A stretch of 64,000 nucleotides of DNA from an uncultured Cellulophaga sp. Lineage in GTDB: Bacteria > Bacteroidota > Bacteroidia > Flavobacteriales > Flavobacteriaceae. Of this stretch, positions 27,435 through 38,023 are shown piece after piece (positions within the stretch are counted from its first letter, which is position 1; each line of letters opens with the position of its first letter). The stretch lies in the NCBI GenBank assembly GCA_947496695.1, contig CANMEI010000009.1, positions 1-64,000 of the forward strand, written 5' to 3'. A program made the translations under genes and the position numbers. The notes under the pieces are model-generated. The model did not search any database, had not been told where the DNA came from, and saw only the letters and a program-made list of their open reading frames with translations.

Positions 27435-29585
27435 ATGAAAAAACCAATATTTAAAAATTACCTAACAATTGTAATTTTAATGCTATTTAGTGTTACTGCT
27501 TTTGCTCAAAAATTCACAACACACTCCGTAAAAAAAGGGGAAACATTAGAAAGTATATCACAACAGTATAAGGTTACCCCTGAAAGTATTGTTGCTTTAA
27601 ATAGAGAAATTAAAGGTTTAAGTGAATTAAAAGCGAGCACAATCTTAGTTATTCCTTTAGATGCTAAGGCTTCTGAAGTAAAAGATGTTGTTGTAAAGAA
27701 AAATAAATCAGGTTCAAAAAATGTAATTATTGTTCAAGAAGAACCAATAGGTTTTGAAACTTATAAGGTTAAGAAAAAAGATAACTTATACAGGCTTTCA
27801 GAAAAATTTAATGTAAGTCAAGATGCTATAAAAAGGTATAATAAAGAGTTATATTCTGTACAGTTAAAAAAGGGAATGGAAATTGAAATCCCAAAATATA
27901 AAAAGGTAATTGCTGAAGAAAACCCTTTTGATAATGGTGATTTTGAAATGTATACAGTAAAACCTAAAGAAACTAGATGGTCAATAGTTTCTAAATACGG
28001 TATTACAATGGATAGTCTTTTGGTGTTGAATCCTGATTTATCTAATGAAAATACATATATAGCTTCAGGTCAAACTTTACGTTTACCAAAGTTGGCAGGA
28101 AGTTCAACCGAAAATCAAACTACACAGTTGTATATTTCATATGTTGTACCTGCTAAAAAAGGATTTTACTCTTTAGAAAAAGAATTTGGTGCAACTGAAG
28201 CAGAAATAAAAGCTTTAAATCCGGAGGTTAAAGAGCGTGGGTTGCAAGAAGGAATGGAAATTAGAATTCCTAAAAAGAAAGCAGATAAGAATGCAATAAA
28301 TACAGATAATTTTATTTTTTATGAAGTTAAAAAAGGAGAGACGGAATATTCTTTAACTAGAAAGTTAGGTGTAAAATATAAAGAGCTATTGCATTTAAAC
28401 CCTGATTTAGAATCAGGATTTAAGGCAGGAATGGTTTTAAAACTTCCTAAAAATAGTGAAGGTGATTTTGAGGTTAAGAATTCATTGGTAATTGAAAATG
28501 TGAATTTGATTAATGCAATGGACCTGTCTACAAAACCAAATTTGGTTTTAATGTTGCCTTTTAGATTAGATCTTATTGATGTAAACCAAAAAGAAACTGC
28601 AGTTAGCTCAATTAATAAGCGTAAAGATGCAAATTACAGTCTTGGTTTGTATAGTGGTGCTTTAGTGGCTTTAGATTCTATTAAAAAATTAGGACTCTCA
28701 GTAAATGTATCCGTGCTTGATAATGAGAAAAGTGTAACAAAAACAAAACAATTATTAATGAGTTCTGAGGTTAAAAATGCCGATGTAATTATTGGCCCTT
28801 TAGATTCATCCTCATTGCAAGAAGTCGCAGTTAGAGTAGGAGCTAAACAAATTCCTGTTATAGCACCATTACCAGCAAAAACAGAAGTAAGCTTATCTAA
28901 TGTTTTTTATTCAGTACCTTCTGATGAAATATTAAGAAATCGTATTTTTTCTTTTGTTAAAAAGAATATAACAAGTCAAAATGTAGTAGTTATTAATGAT
29001 GCAGAGCATGTTGCAACTAAAAATTTGATTGTTCAAGAATTTCCAGGAGCAAAATCATTATTATTAGATGAGAAGTTTGCAATGAAAAATAAAATTTTAG
29101 CACTTTTGTCTTCTAAAGAAGAGAATTGGGTGTTTTTAGAAAGTGATCAATTAAATACAATTAATAGTGTTGTATCTGTGCTTAATGCTTCTACAACCGA
29201 TAAAATTAAAATAAAATTATTTACAACGAATAAAGGGAAGTCGTTTGATGGAGATAAAATAAATCATACACATTTATCTAATTTATCATTTACATACCCT
29301 TCAATAGAAGGTGATGATAATTATGATTCTTTTGAAAAGGCTTACAAAAGAAAATTCTCAGGTAAAACACCCGATAAATTTGCGCGTCGTGGTTTTGATT
29401 TAACTTTTGATGTTTTATTAAAATTAGCATATAAGCAAAATCTATTTGAAGCCTCAAAATTTATAGGAGAGACAACATACAGTGCTAATAGATTCGATTA
29501 CGAAAATAAAGGCACGTCAGGTTTTTATAATATAGGTTGTTATATAATGGCATATGAAGATATGTGGATTAAAGAAATAGAGTAA
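27435..29585 (+). CDS. Secreted protein with five LysM repeats and a periplasmic-binding-protein-like domain
   Basis: A 716-residue exported protein with a signal peptide ending 'AFAQ' near residue 25. Five LysM-like repeats follow, at about 28-75, 113-155, 172-220, 232-280 and 296-340; each carries the Y-x-V-K-x-x-E/D-x-x-x-S/R pattern and ends in 'IPK'-like strands. Then comes a domain from about 368 to the end that resembles the type I periplasmic ligand-binding fold ('GLYSGALVALDSI', 'ADVIIGPLDSSSLQEV'). This combination fits a cell-wall-bound sensor or scaffold in Bacteroidota; the ligand is unknown. guaA is 50 bases upstream and a terminator follows. Confidence 0.82.
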   Translation: MKKPIFKNYLTIVILMLFSVTAFAQKFTTHSVKKGETLESISQQYKVTPESIVALNREIKGLSELKASTILVIPLDAKASEVKDVVVKKNKSGSKNVIIVQEEPIGFETYKVKKKDNLYRLSEKFNVSQDAIKRYNKELYSVQLKKGMEIEIPKYKKVIAEENPFDNGDFEMYTVKPKETRWSIVSKYGITMDSLLVLNPDLSNENTYIASGQTLRLPKLAGSSTENQTTQLYISYVVPAKKGFYSLEKEFGATEAEIKALNPEVKERGLQEGMEIRIPKKKADKNAINTDNFIFYEVKKGETEYSLTRKLGVKYKELLHLNPDLESGFKAGMVLKLPKNSEGDFEVKNSLVIENVNLINAMDLSTKPNLVLMLPFRLDLIDVNQKETAVSSINKRKDANYSLGLYSGALVALDSIKKLGLSVNVSVLDNEKSVTKTKQLLMSSEVKNADVIIGPLDSSSLQEVAVRVGAKQIPVIAPLPAKTEVSLSNVFYSVPSDEILRNRIFSFVKKNITSQNVVVINDAEHVATKNLIVQEFPGAKSLLLDEKFAMKNKILALLSSKEENWVFLESDQLNTINSVVSVLNASTTDKIKIKLFTTNKGKSFDGDKINHTHLSNLSFTYPSIEGDDNYDSFEKAYKRKFSGKTPDKFARRGFDLTFDVLLKLAYKQNLFEASKFIGETTYSANRFDYENKGTSGFYNIGCYIMAYEDMWIKEIE

Positions 29586-29615
29586 GTTTTTAAGATATAA
29601 ACTATCTTACTTAGT

Positions 29616-29658
29616 ATAATGCATAGATCAAATTAATGTTCTATGCATTATGTTTTTT
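29616..29658 (+). terminator. Intrinsic terminator after the LysM gene
   Basis: A perfect 11-bp stem (ATAATGCATAG with CTATGCATTAT) around a 14-base loop, followed by a run of six T. Confidence 0.8.
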
Positions 29659-29686
29659 AGGGTATTAAAAATATAATGATTTTAAA

Positions 29687-30214
29687 TTGAGTTTAGTAAA
29701 AGGTTTTATAGCATTACTTATAGGTGCTCTTTTGATTTTTGATAATCAAGAAGAAGAGGTAGTGTTATGGGATTCAGATTTTAAATTGCAATGGTCAGAT
29801 TTTAAAGGAAAACCTCAAAATGATAGAGCGGCTGCAGTTACATCTAGCGGGTTAACTTATCGTTTTTCAACAACTAAAAGAAATAATGATGTTGTTTCAG
29901 TTGATTTTGTAGTTAGTTCTTATTTTTATCCGAATAAATCTTGGTATAGGCCGGAAGTTTGTGATGCTATTATTTTAAGTCATGAACAACTCCATTTTGA
30001 TATTACAGAGCTTTTTGCTCGAAAATTTAGAAAAAGGTTACAAGAGGCTAAATTTACGAATAATGTAAAAGCAGAAGTTAAAGCAATTTATAAGCAAATC
30101 AATATAGAATTAAATGACTTTCAAAACTTATATGATTTAGAAACTAATTTCTCAAGAAATAGAGAGCAACAGCTATTATGGAATAAAAAAATAGCTAATG
30201 CTTTAGAAAAATAG
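29687..30214 (+). CDS. DUF922-type putative metallopeptidase, membrane-anchored
   Basis: A 175-residue protein with one N-terminal hydrophobic anchor or signal (about 4-18), then a compact domain with a zincin-like HExxH: His99-Glu100-Gln-Leu-His103 in 'ILSHEQLHFDI'. DUF922 proteins are predicted secreted metallopeptidases of unknown substrate; activity is inferred from the motif. The start is TTG at 29687, because the only nearby ATG (29676) is out of frame. A terminator lies just upstream, so it has its own promoter or is read weakly. DUF3820 follows after 33 bases. Confidence 0.7.
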   Translation: MSLVKGFIALLIGALLIFDNQEEEVVLWDSDFKLQWSDFKGKPQNDRAAAVTSSGLTYRFSTTKRNNDVVSVDFVVSSYFYPNKSWYRPEVCDAIILSHEQLHFDITELFARKFRKRLQEAKFTNNVKAEVKAIYKQINIELNDFQNLYDLETNFSRNREQQLLWNKKIANALEK

Positions 30215-30247
30215 TTCTTTTTTAATTAAACTTATAAATAGATTACT

Positions 30248-30484
30248 TTGAAAATACAGCCTGATAACCAAAAACTTATAGAGCTAGCACATTACAAAAT
30301 GCCCTTTGGTAAATATAAAGGCCGTTATTTAGTGCAGTTGCCAGAACCTTATTTAATTTGGTTTCAACAAAAAGGATTTCCGCAAGGCAAGCTGGGTGAT
30401 CTATTAAAAGAGATGACAGAAATTAAGATAAATGGTTTAGAAGCACTTATTTATAAGATACAGAAAGATTTTCCTAAACAATAG
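30248..30484 (+). CDS. DUF3820 family protein
   Basis: A 78-residue soluble protein with the DUF3820 core 'MPFGKYKGRYLVQLPEPYLIWF' and 'GKLGDLL'. The pattern resembles exonuclease-associated Zn-less domains, but no enzymatic residues are identifiable. The frame starts at TTG (30248); no ATG fits. It lies between the DUF922 gene and pyrG on the plus strand. Confidence 0.75.
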   Translation: MKIQPDNQKLIELAHYKMPFGKYKGRYLVQLPEPYLIWFQQKGFPQGKLGDLLKEMTEIKINGLEALIYKIQKDFPKQ

Positions 30485-30507
30485 GCTGTATATGTTGTAG
30501 CAATTTG

Positions 30508-30515
30508 TATTTTTG
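30508..30515 (+). promoter_or_regulatory. -7 promoter element of pyrG
   Basis: TATTTTTG, exact TAnnTTTG. A transcript would start near 30521 and would carry much of a 6-bp inverted repeat GCGTTA (30519-30524) with TAACGC (30536-30541) directly before the pyrG ATG at 30545. Confidence 0.55.
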
Positions 30516-30538
30516 CTTGCGTTAAGAAAACAACCTAA

Positions 30539-32158
<1,620 letters not shown>

Positions 32159-32197
32159 GAATACATGCCACTATGGCATAAACATTATAATTGGGGC

Positions 32198-32205
32198 TAT
32201 TTTTG
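32198..32205 (+). promoter_or_regulatory. -7 promoter element of yidC
   Basis: TATTTTTG (TAnnTTTG), 60 bases before the yidC ATG. A 6-bp hairpin (ATGCCA/TGGCAT, 32165-32179) precedes it at the end of pyrG. Confidence 0.5.
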
Positions 32206-32265
32206 TAATCATTTTTGCATTAAGCTTTAAATTAATTACTAGCAAGGATATTTAGAATATTTTAA

Positions 32266-34128
32266 ATGGAAGAAAAAAAATTAGACGTTAATTCAATCAT
32301 AGGGTTTGTATTAATCTTTGGAATACTGCTTTTTATGTTTTGGCAGAATCAACCAACACCAGAAGAACTGGAAGCTGAAAAAGCAAAACAAGAACAAATT
32401 GATGCTACAGCTAAAGCAGAAGAGAGTAGTGTGGTTGCTGAAAAACCATCAGAAGAGAAAACAATAAATTTTCAAGATTCTACAGCAGTAGCTAATTATA
32501 AAAGTACAATAGGTGCTTTTGGTTTTACTAAAGCTTCAGATGAAACTACAGTTTTAGAGAATGATGTAGTTGAAATGAAAATTAGTAATAAAGGAGGACA
32601 AATAATTGAAGCTAGATTAAAAAACTTTAACACTTACGATTCTGTACCAGTTTATTTAATTAAAGATGGGAATGCTTCATTTACATTAAATTTTACAACT
32701 ACTGACAATAGAAAATTAGATACAAAAGATCTATTTTTTGAACCTTCATTAACTAAAAGTGGGGAAAATCAAGTGCTTTCAATGAAAGCTAAGGTTTCTG
32801 AAAACCAGTTTTTAGAATATCGTTATGAAATGAAACCAGATGAATATTTAATTGATTTTTCAATTAAATCTCAAGGTTTAAGTAGTGTTATAAAAAACAA
32901 TGAGCCTATTAATTTAGATTGGAAATTAAAAGCTATTCGACATTCTAAAAGTATAAAATATTCAAATAGATATTCAAGATTAACTTACAGCCATGAAGAT
33001 GGTAAAATTAGTAAGTTATCTGATAGCAGTGATAAAGACGAAGAAACAGAAGAAGATATAGCATGGTTATCGTACCGTCAGCATTTCTTTAGTTCTATTT
33101 TAGTTAGTGAAACACCTTTTGCAAAAGCAGATTTAAGTTCAGAAAATTTAGTTGAAGAAGAAAGTCATACTCAAAAATATATGAAAATATATGACTCTAA
33201 AATTCCTTTAGAGTTAAAAGGTGGTGAGCTTTCATATAATATGAACTGGTACTACGGGCCAACAGATGTAAAAGTTTTAGCACAATATAAAGCTTTAAAT
33301 TTAGAAGATTCAATTCCTTTTGGGTGGGGAATTTTTGGATTAATAAATAGATATGTATTTACACCATTATTTACATTTTTAAGTTCAATGTTGCCAGCTG
33401 GTATAGCAATTATTGTAATGACAATATTAGTACGTTTAACAATGTCACCAGTTACTTATAAGTCTTATTTATCTCAAGCAAAAATGAAGGTTTTAAAACC
33501 TGAAATTGCAGAGATTAATGAGAAGTATAAAGATAATGCAATGAAAAAACAACAAGAAACAATGAAGCTGAACAATAAAGCAGGTGTGAGCCCGCTTAGT
33601 GGTTGTATACCAGCTTTAATACAAATGCCTATATTTTATGCATTATTTAGTTTCTTCCCAACATCTTTTGCATTGCGTCAAAAACCATTTTTATGGGCTG
33701 ATGATTTATCTTCTTATGATGTAGTAGCACAATTACCGTTTACAATACCATTTTATGGTGATCATGTGAGTTTATTTCCAATTTTAGCATCGATCGCTAT
33801 ATTCTTTTATATGATGATGACTACGGGGCAGAATATGACACAACAACCAGGAATGCCTAACATGAAATTTATCATGTACCTTTCTCCGTTAATGATGTTA
33901 GTTTTCTTTAATACTTATGCAAGTGGATTGAGTTTGTACTATTTTGTATCTAACTTAATTACCATATTTATTATGTTGGCTATTAAGAATTTTATTATTG
34001 ATGATGAGAAAATACATGCTCAAATTCAAGAAAATAAAAAGAAGCCTAAAAAAGAAAATAAGTTTCAGCGTAAAATGCGTGAAATGATGGAGCAGGCTGA
34101 AGAACAGAAAAAAACAGGTAGAAAATAA
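32266..34128 (+). CDS. yidC: Membrane protein insertase YidC
   Basis: A 620-residue Oxa1-superfamily insertase that places proteins into the inner membrane, alone or with SecYEG. It has an N-terminal helix (about 13-28), a large periplasmic P1 beta domain (about 70-350), and the five-helix core from about 355 with 'IVMTILVRLTMSPVTYKSYLSQAKMK', 'IPALIQMPIFYALF' and the last transmembrane pair. The C-terminal tail is basic and Lys-rich, suited to ribosome contact. Size fits Gram-negative YidC. SecA and TatC are encoded elsewhere in the window, so three export components are covered. Confidence 0.95.
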   Translation: MEEKKLDVNSIIGFVLIFGILLFMFWQNQPTPEELEAEKAKQEQIDATAKAEESSVVAEKPSEEKTINFQDSTAVANYKSTIGAFGFTKASDETTVLENDVVEMKISNKGGQIIEARLKNFNTYDSVPVYLIKDGNASFTLNFTTTDNRKLDTKDLFFEPSLTKSGENQVLSMKAKVSENQFLEYRYEMKPDEYLIDFSIKSQGLSSVIKNNEPINLDWKLKAIRHSKSIKYSNRYSRLTYSHEDGKISKLSDSSDKDEETEEDIAWLSYRQHFFSSILVSETPFAKADLSSENLVEEESHTQKYMKIYDSKIPLELKGGELSYNMNWYYGPTDVKVLAQYKALNLEDSIPFGWGIFGLINRYVFTPLFTFLSSMLPAGIAIIVMTILVRLTMSPVTYKSYLSQAKMKVLKPEIAEINEKYKDNAMKKQQETMKLNNKAGVSPLSGCIPALIQMPIFYALFSFFPTSFALRQKPFLWADDLSSYDVVAQLPFTIPFYGDHVSLFPILASIAIFFYMMMTTGQNMTQQPGMPNMKFIMYLSPLMMLVFFNTYASGLSLYYFVSNLITIFIMLAIKNFIIDDEKIHAQIQENKKKPKKENKFQRKMREMMEQAEEQKKTGRK

Positions 34129-34148
34129 TTACCTAATTAATAAAAATT

Positions 34149-34188
34149 AAAAAGCTCCTTTGTAATTAATATTACTTAGGAGCTTTTT
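34149..34188 (+). terminator. Intrinsic terminator of yidC
   Basis: An 11-bp stem AAAAAGCTCCT with AGGAGCTTTTT, extended by an inner 5-bp pair across a mismatch, followed by T-rich sequence. Confidence 0.85.
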
Positions 34189-34200
34189 TAATTTAGGTTT

Positions 34201-34270
34201 AGTTTGATAAGATTTGGGACTCCAAAGATGTAACTATTATCTGCTTTTTTTAAATAATAGTTGTCAAACT
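34201..34270 (+). other. Foldable 70-base element in the yidC-mnmA gap
   Basis: Within the 366-base gap without a gene, bases 34201-34270 can fold as a three-way structure. A closing 7-bp stem (AGTTTGA with TCAAACT) encloses a 5-bp hairpin (TTTGG/CCAAA, loop GACT) and a 9-bp hairpin (AACTATTAT/ATAATAGTT). It lacks the T-loop of a tRNA. It could be a small RNA or the start of an mnmA leader; chance folding in AT-rich DNA is not excluded. The rest of the gap (34271-34468) shows only short frames, including a 23-codon minus-strand frame that I do not accept. Confidence 0.3.
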
Positions 34271-34468
34271 CTTAAAATTGTACTTTAAAAAGTAATATTC
34301 TGTTGTTGAACTTAAAATCTAGCATTTTCCGTCAGAAAAATTAAGAGAACAACACAAGCTAAAAAAATAAATTTAAACAACATTGTATAGTTAATAAGAC
34401 AAGTTTAACAGTACTATTTGTTATAAATAGAGAGGTTCACGACTAATAGTTTTGAGTTTCAAATTTTG

Positions 34469-34476
34469 TATTTTTG
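34469..34476 (+). promoter_or_regulatory. -7 promoter element of mnmA
   Basis: TATTTTTG (TAnnTTTG), 19 bases before the ATG at 34496, with a TTTG at 34451-34454 (14-base spacer, shorter than the usual -33 spacing). Confidence 0.55.
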
Positions 34477-34495
34477 TATCCATATTTAGTATAAA

Positions 34496-35686
34496 ATGAA
34501 AAAAGTAGTAGTAGGCCTTTCAGGTGGTGTAGATTCAAGCGTTGCGGCATATCTTTTAAAAGAGCAAGGTTATGAAGTTATAGGTCTTTTTATGAAAAAC
34601 TGGCATGACGATTCTGTGACTATATCAGATGAATGCCCGTGGTTAGAAGACAGTAATGATGCTATGATTGTAGCGGAGAAACTAGGTATTCCTTTTCAAA
34701 CAGTTGATTTAAGCGTAGAGTATAAAGAACGTATTGTTGATTATATGTTTAATGAATACGAAAGAGGAAGAACACCAAACCCTGATGTGTTATGTAATAG
34801 AGAAATTAAATTTGATGTCTTTATGAAAATAGCATTACAATTAGGAGCCGATTATGTTGCTACAGGCCATTATTGTAGAAAAGGTACAATAGTAAATGAA
34901 GATGGTTCTGAAATATATCAATTATTAGGAGGTAAAGATGGTAATAAAGATCAGTCATATTTTCTTTGTCAATTGAGTCAAGAGCAATTATCAAAAACTT
35001 TATTTCCTATTGGAGAATTATTAAAACCTGAAGTGCGTAAAATAGCTTCGGAAAATGAATTGATTACTGCTGATAAAAAAGACTCTCAAGGTCTTTGCTT
35101 TATAGGTAAAGTTCGTTTGCCTGATTTTTTACAACAAAAATTGAAGCCTAAAAAAGGTGTTATTGTAGAGGTTCCTTCAACAATAAGTCAATATTCTAAA
35201 ATTGAAACTGAATTTTTAAATAGGGCTGAAGAGTTGGCGTATTATGCTAAAAAACCAGTTTATCATTTAACTGATGGTAAAGTAGTGGGAAACCACCAAG
35301 GGGCGCATTACTTTACAAAAGGCCAACGTAAAGGTTTAGATGTTGGTGGAACTAAAGAACCTTTATTTGTAATTGATACTGATGTAGATGAAAATGTAAT
35401 TTATACAGGTCAAGGAAAATCACATCCAGGATTATACCGAAGAACTTTATTTGTTACAGATGAAGAATTGCATTGGGTTCGACCAGATTTAGCTATTAAA
35501 AATGATGAATCATTAAGTGTAATGGCACGTATTAGATACCGTCAAGAGTTGCAAAAAGCTACTTTATATAAAATTAAAGGTGGTATTTATGTAGATTTTG
35601 AAGAAAAACAATCGGCAATTACTGAAGGGCAATTTGTAGCTTGGTATATAAAAGAAGAGCTTGTGGGCTCTGGAGTTATCTCATAA
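34496..35686 (+). CDS. mnmA: tRNA 2-thiouridine-34 synthase MnmA
   Basis: A 396-residue thiouridylase that puts sulfur on U34 of tRNA(Lys/Glu/Gln). It has the N-terminal PP-loop '[11 protein letters not shown]' (Gly7-Ala17) and the catalytic pair Cys100 in '[12 protein letters not shown]' and Cys201 in 'SQGLCFIGK', followed by the RNA-binding C-terminal beta barrel. The sulfur probably comes from a cysteine desulfurase such as the one at 9873. It starts a plus-strand operon with the nitronate monooxygenase-like gene (1 base apart) and mazG (14 bases apart). Confidence 0.93.
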   Translation: MKKVVVGLSGGVDSSVAAYLLKEQGYEVIGLFMKNWHDDSVTISDECPWLEDSNDAMIVAEKLGIPFQTVDLSVEYKERIVDYMFNEYERGRTPNPDVLCNREIKFDVFMKIALQLGADYVATGHYCRKGTIVNEDGSEIYQLLGGKDGNKDQSYFLCQLSQEQLSKTLFPIGELLKPEVRKIASENELITADKKDSQGLCFIGKVRLPDFLQQKLKPKKGVIVEVPSTISQYSKIETEFLNRAEELAYYAKKPVYHLTDGKVVGNHQGAHYFTKGQRKGLDVGGTKEPLFVIDTDVDENVIYTGQGKSHPGLYRRTLFVTDEELHWVRPDLAIKNDESLSVMARIRYRQELQKATLYKIKGGIYVDFEEKQSAITEGQFVAWYIKEELVGSGVIS

Positions 35687-35687
35687 T

Positions 35688-36629
35688 ATGCAAAATAGAA
35701 TAACATTACTTTTCAATATAAAATATCCAATTATTCAAGGAGGAATGGTTTGGGCAAGTGGTTGGAAATTAGCTTCGGCAGTTTCTAATGCAGGAGGATT
35801 AGGTGTTATTGGAGCAGGATCAATGTACCCAGAAGTACTTAGGGAACATATTTTAAAATGTCAAAAAGCAACTAAAAATCCTTTTGGAGTAAATATTCCA
35901 ATGTTATATCCTGATTTAGATAAATTGATGGATATTATTGTCGCATTAAGGGTTAAAATTGTTTTTACTTCAGCAGGAAACCCAAAAACATGGACAGCTT
36001 ATTTAAAAGAAAGAGGAATAATTGTTGTTCACGTAGTAAGTAGTGTGAAATTTGCTTTAAAAGCAGAAAATGCAGGCGTTGATGCTATTGTAGCAGAAGG
36101 ATTTGAAGCTGGCGGTCACAATGGTAGAGATGAAACAACAACGCTTACACTTATTCCTTCAGTAAAAGAGAAAATTAAAATTCCTTTAATAGCAGCAGGA
36201 GGTATTGCAACAGGTAACGCTATGTTGGCAACTATGGTTTTAGGTGCAGATGGTGTACAAGTAGGTAGTAGATTTGTGGCGAGTGAAGAAGCATCATCAC
36301 ATCAATTATTTAAAAATAAAGTAGTTGAGATAGGTGAGGGAGATACGCAATTAACACTAAAAGAGTTAGCACCTGTACGCTTAATAAAAAATAAGTTTTA
36401 TGAAGATATTCAAAACTTATATAAAAAAGGAACAACTTCTGAAGAATTAAAACATCATTTAGGAAGAGCAAGAGCTAAACTTGGTATGTTTGAAGGTGAT
36501 CTAAATGAAGGTGAGCTTGAAATAGGTCAAGTAGCGTCAATAATTCACGATATAAAACCAGCAAAGCTTATTGTTGATGATATTATGAAAGAGTTTAAAG
36601 AAGCTAAAAATAAAATAGTTAATATTTAA
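35688..36629 (+). CDS. Nitronate monooxygenase / 2-nitropropane dioxygenase-like FMN protein
   Basis: A 313-residue TIM-barrel flavoprotein of the NPD/NMO family: N-terminal 'YPIIQGGMVWASGWKLASAVSNAGGLGVIG', 'GVDAIVAEGFEAGGHNG' and the FMN-phosphate-binding 'IPLIAAGGIATGN' with 'GADGVQVGSRF'. Such proteins oxidise nitronates or act as FabK-like enoyl reductases. The first ATG after the mnmA stop (35688) is used; a longer frame reaching back into mnmA (35661) lacks the family N-terminus. The spacing of 1 base suggests co-translation with mnmA. Confidence 0.85.
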   Translation: MQNRITLLFNIKYPIIQGGMVWASGWKLASAVSNAGGLGVIGAGSMYPEVLREHILKCQKATKNPFGVNIPMLYPDLDKLMDIIVALRVKIVFTSAGNPKTWTAYLKERGIIVVHVVSSVKFALKAENAGVDAIVAEGFEAGGHNGRDETTTLTLIPSVKEKIKIPLIAAGGIATGNAMLATMVLGADGVQVGSRFVASEEASSHQLFKNKVVEIGEGDTQLTLKELAPVRLIKNKFYEDIQNLYKKGTTSEELKHHLGRARAKLGMFEGDLNEGELEIGQVASIIHDIKPAKLIVDDIMKEFKEAKNKIVNI

Positions 36630-36643
36630 TAGAAAACTAATAC

Positions 36644-37417
36644 ATGAATTCTCGCAAAAAACAATTAGAAGCTTTTGATAGGTTGTTAACCATTATGGAT
36701 GAGCTTAGAGCTCAATGTCCGTGGGATAAAAAGCAGACTATGGAAACTCTTCGACATTTGACTATTGAAGAGACTTATGAGCTAGGTGATGCTATTTTAG
36801 AAAATGATCTAGAAGAAGTTAAAAAAGAGTTAGGTGACGTATTGTTGCATATTATTTTTTATGCAAAAATAGGTAGTGAAACTAATGATTTTGATATTGC
36901 CGATGTAGCTAATGAGATTTGCGACAAATTAATACATAGGCATCCGCATATTTATGGAGATGTAAAAGTTGAAAATGAAGAAGAGGTAAAACGTAATTGG
37001 GAAAAGCTTAAATTAAAAGAAGGTAAAAAGAGTGTTTTAGAAGGTTTGCCAAAAGGTTTGCCTGCATTAGTAAAAGCAAATAGAATTCAAGATAAGGTAA
37101 AAGGAGTTGGCTTTGATTGGGAAAAACCAGAACAAGTTTGGGAAAAAGTACAAGAAGAATTAGAAGAGTTTCAAGATGAAGTAAAAATAGACGACAAAGA
37201 TGCTATGGAAGCTGAATTTGGTGATGTTTTGTTCTCATTGGTTAATTACGCTCGCTTTTTAAAAATAAACCCAGAAAATGCTCTTGAACGTACCAATAAA
37301 AAATTTATAGGAAGATTTCAATATTTAGAAGCTAAAGCCAAAACATTAGGTAAAGATTTAAGTGAGATGACTTTAGCAGAAATGGATGTTTTTTGGGAAG
37401 AAGCCAAAAAACAATAA
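36644..37417 (+). CDS. mazG: Nucleoside triphosphate pyrophosphohydrolase MazG
   Basis: A 257-residue two-domain MazG that hydrolyses (d)NTPs to monophosphates and PPi, a housecleaning role. Each MazG domain shows the Mg2+-binding E-x-x-E...E-x-x-D pattern: 'EETYELGDAILENDLEEVKKELGDVLLH' near 48-75 and 'WEKVQEELEEFQDEVK'/'EAEFGDVLFSLVNYARF' near 165-210. The starting 'RLLTIMDELRAQCPWDKKQTMETLR' is typical. It is the third gene of the mnmA operon. It converges on the response-regulator gene. Confidence 0.92.
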   Translation: MNSRKKQLEAFDRLLTIMDELRAQCPWDKKQTMETLRHLTIEETYELGDAILENDLEEVKKELGDVLLHIIFYAKIGSETNDFDIADVANEICDKLIHRHPHIYGDVKVENEEEVKRNWEKLKLKEGKKSVLEGLPKGLPALVKANRIQDKVKGVGFDWEKPEQVWEKVQEELEEFQDEVKIDDKDAMEAEFGDVLFSLVNYARFLKINPENALERTNKKFIGRFQYLEAKAKTLGKDLSEMTLAEMDVFWEEAKKQ

Positions 37418-37436
37418 TCATTTATAATGTCTAAAT

Positions 37437-37841
37437 TTATATTTCAAAATTGTTTAATAATTCAGTTAATTCATTTGGACTAATAGGTTTCATTAAATAA
37501 TCGGAAACTTCACTGATACTTTTAGCTCTTTTTATATCATAAGTATCAATTGATGAAGAAACCATGTAAATGAGAATTTCTTTGCCTACTCTAGGCTTAA
37601 TTTTTACATATTCTTCCATAAATTGGAAACCATCCATTATTGGCATATTAATGTCTAAGAAAATAATATCAGGTAAATTTTCGTTTTCATTTAGGTTCTT
37701 GATCATGAAATCAATAGCCTCTTCACCATTAGAAAAAGTAAGAATTTTTTTTGTTAGCTCTTTGTTTTTAAGAGTTCTTTTAATCGAGTATTTGTATATA
37801 TCATCATCATCAACAATACAAAGAATCTTTTTAGTATTCAT
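37437..37841 (-). CDS. Single-domain response regulator
   Basis: A 134-residue CheY-like receiver with nothing attached. The acidic pocket is in 'IVDDDDIYKY', the phospho-acceptor is Asp63 in 'IIFLDINMP', the switch Ser/Thr sits in 'MVSSSI', and Lys118 is in 'YLMKPIS'. It probably moves phosphate between an unlinked kinase and another protein, as Rcp-type receivers do. No kinase adjoins it; the closest histidine kinase is at 51560. The -7 box at 37906-37913 gives a leader of about 60 bases. Confidence 0.85.
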   Translation of the reverse strand: MNTKKILCIVDDDDIYKYSIKRTLKNKELTKKILTFSNGEEAIDFMIKNLNENENLPDIIFLDINMPIMDGFQFMEEYVKIKPRVGKEILIYMVSSSIDTYDIKRAKSISEVSDYLMKPISPNELTELLNNFEI

Positions 37842-37905
37842 TTCAATCAGTTTAGGGGGAATTAAAAATTGAATTTATTTAATAAGAATAATACATCTTA
37901 ATACT

Positions 37906-37913
37906 CAAATGTA
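37906..37913 (-). promoter_or_regulatory. -7 promoter element of the response regulator
   Basis: On the minus strand this reads TACATTTG (TAnnTTTG), 64 bases before the ATG at 37841. Confidence 0.45.
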
Positions 37914-37993
37914 GTATAAAACAATTAATAATTTATACTAAGTAAGTGATTAAGTTTATGGTAGAAAATTAATTTAGAAGTTTTTAAATAAAC

Positions 37994-38001
37994 TATATTT
38001 G
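37994..38001 (+). promoter_or_regulatory. -7 promoter element of the MATE pump
   Basis: TATATTTG (TAnnTTTG), 22 bases before the TTG start at 38024. Confidence 0.5.
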
Positions 38002-38023
38002 AACCTTCAAAAATAGCACTGTT

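Noticed and set aside
34201-34270. tRNA interpretation of the 70-base foldable element
   Set aside because: It has a 7-bp closing stem but no T-loop consensus and no proper anticodon arm.
34312-34383. A 23-codon minus-strand frame encoding a hydrophobic peptide in the yidC-mnmA gap
   Set aside because: Hydrophobic frames of this size are common by chance in AT-rich DNA; no start signal or neighbouring gene supports it.
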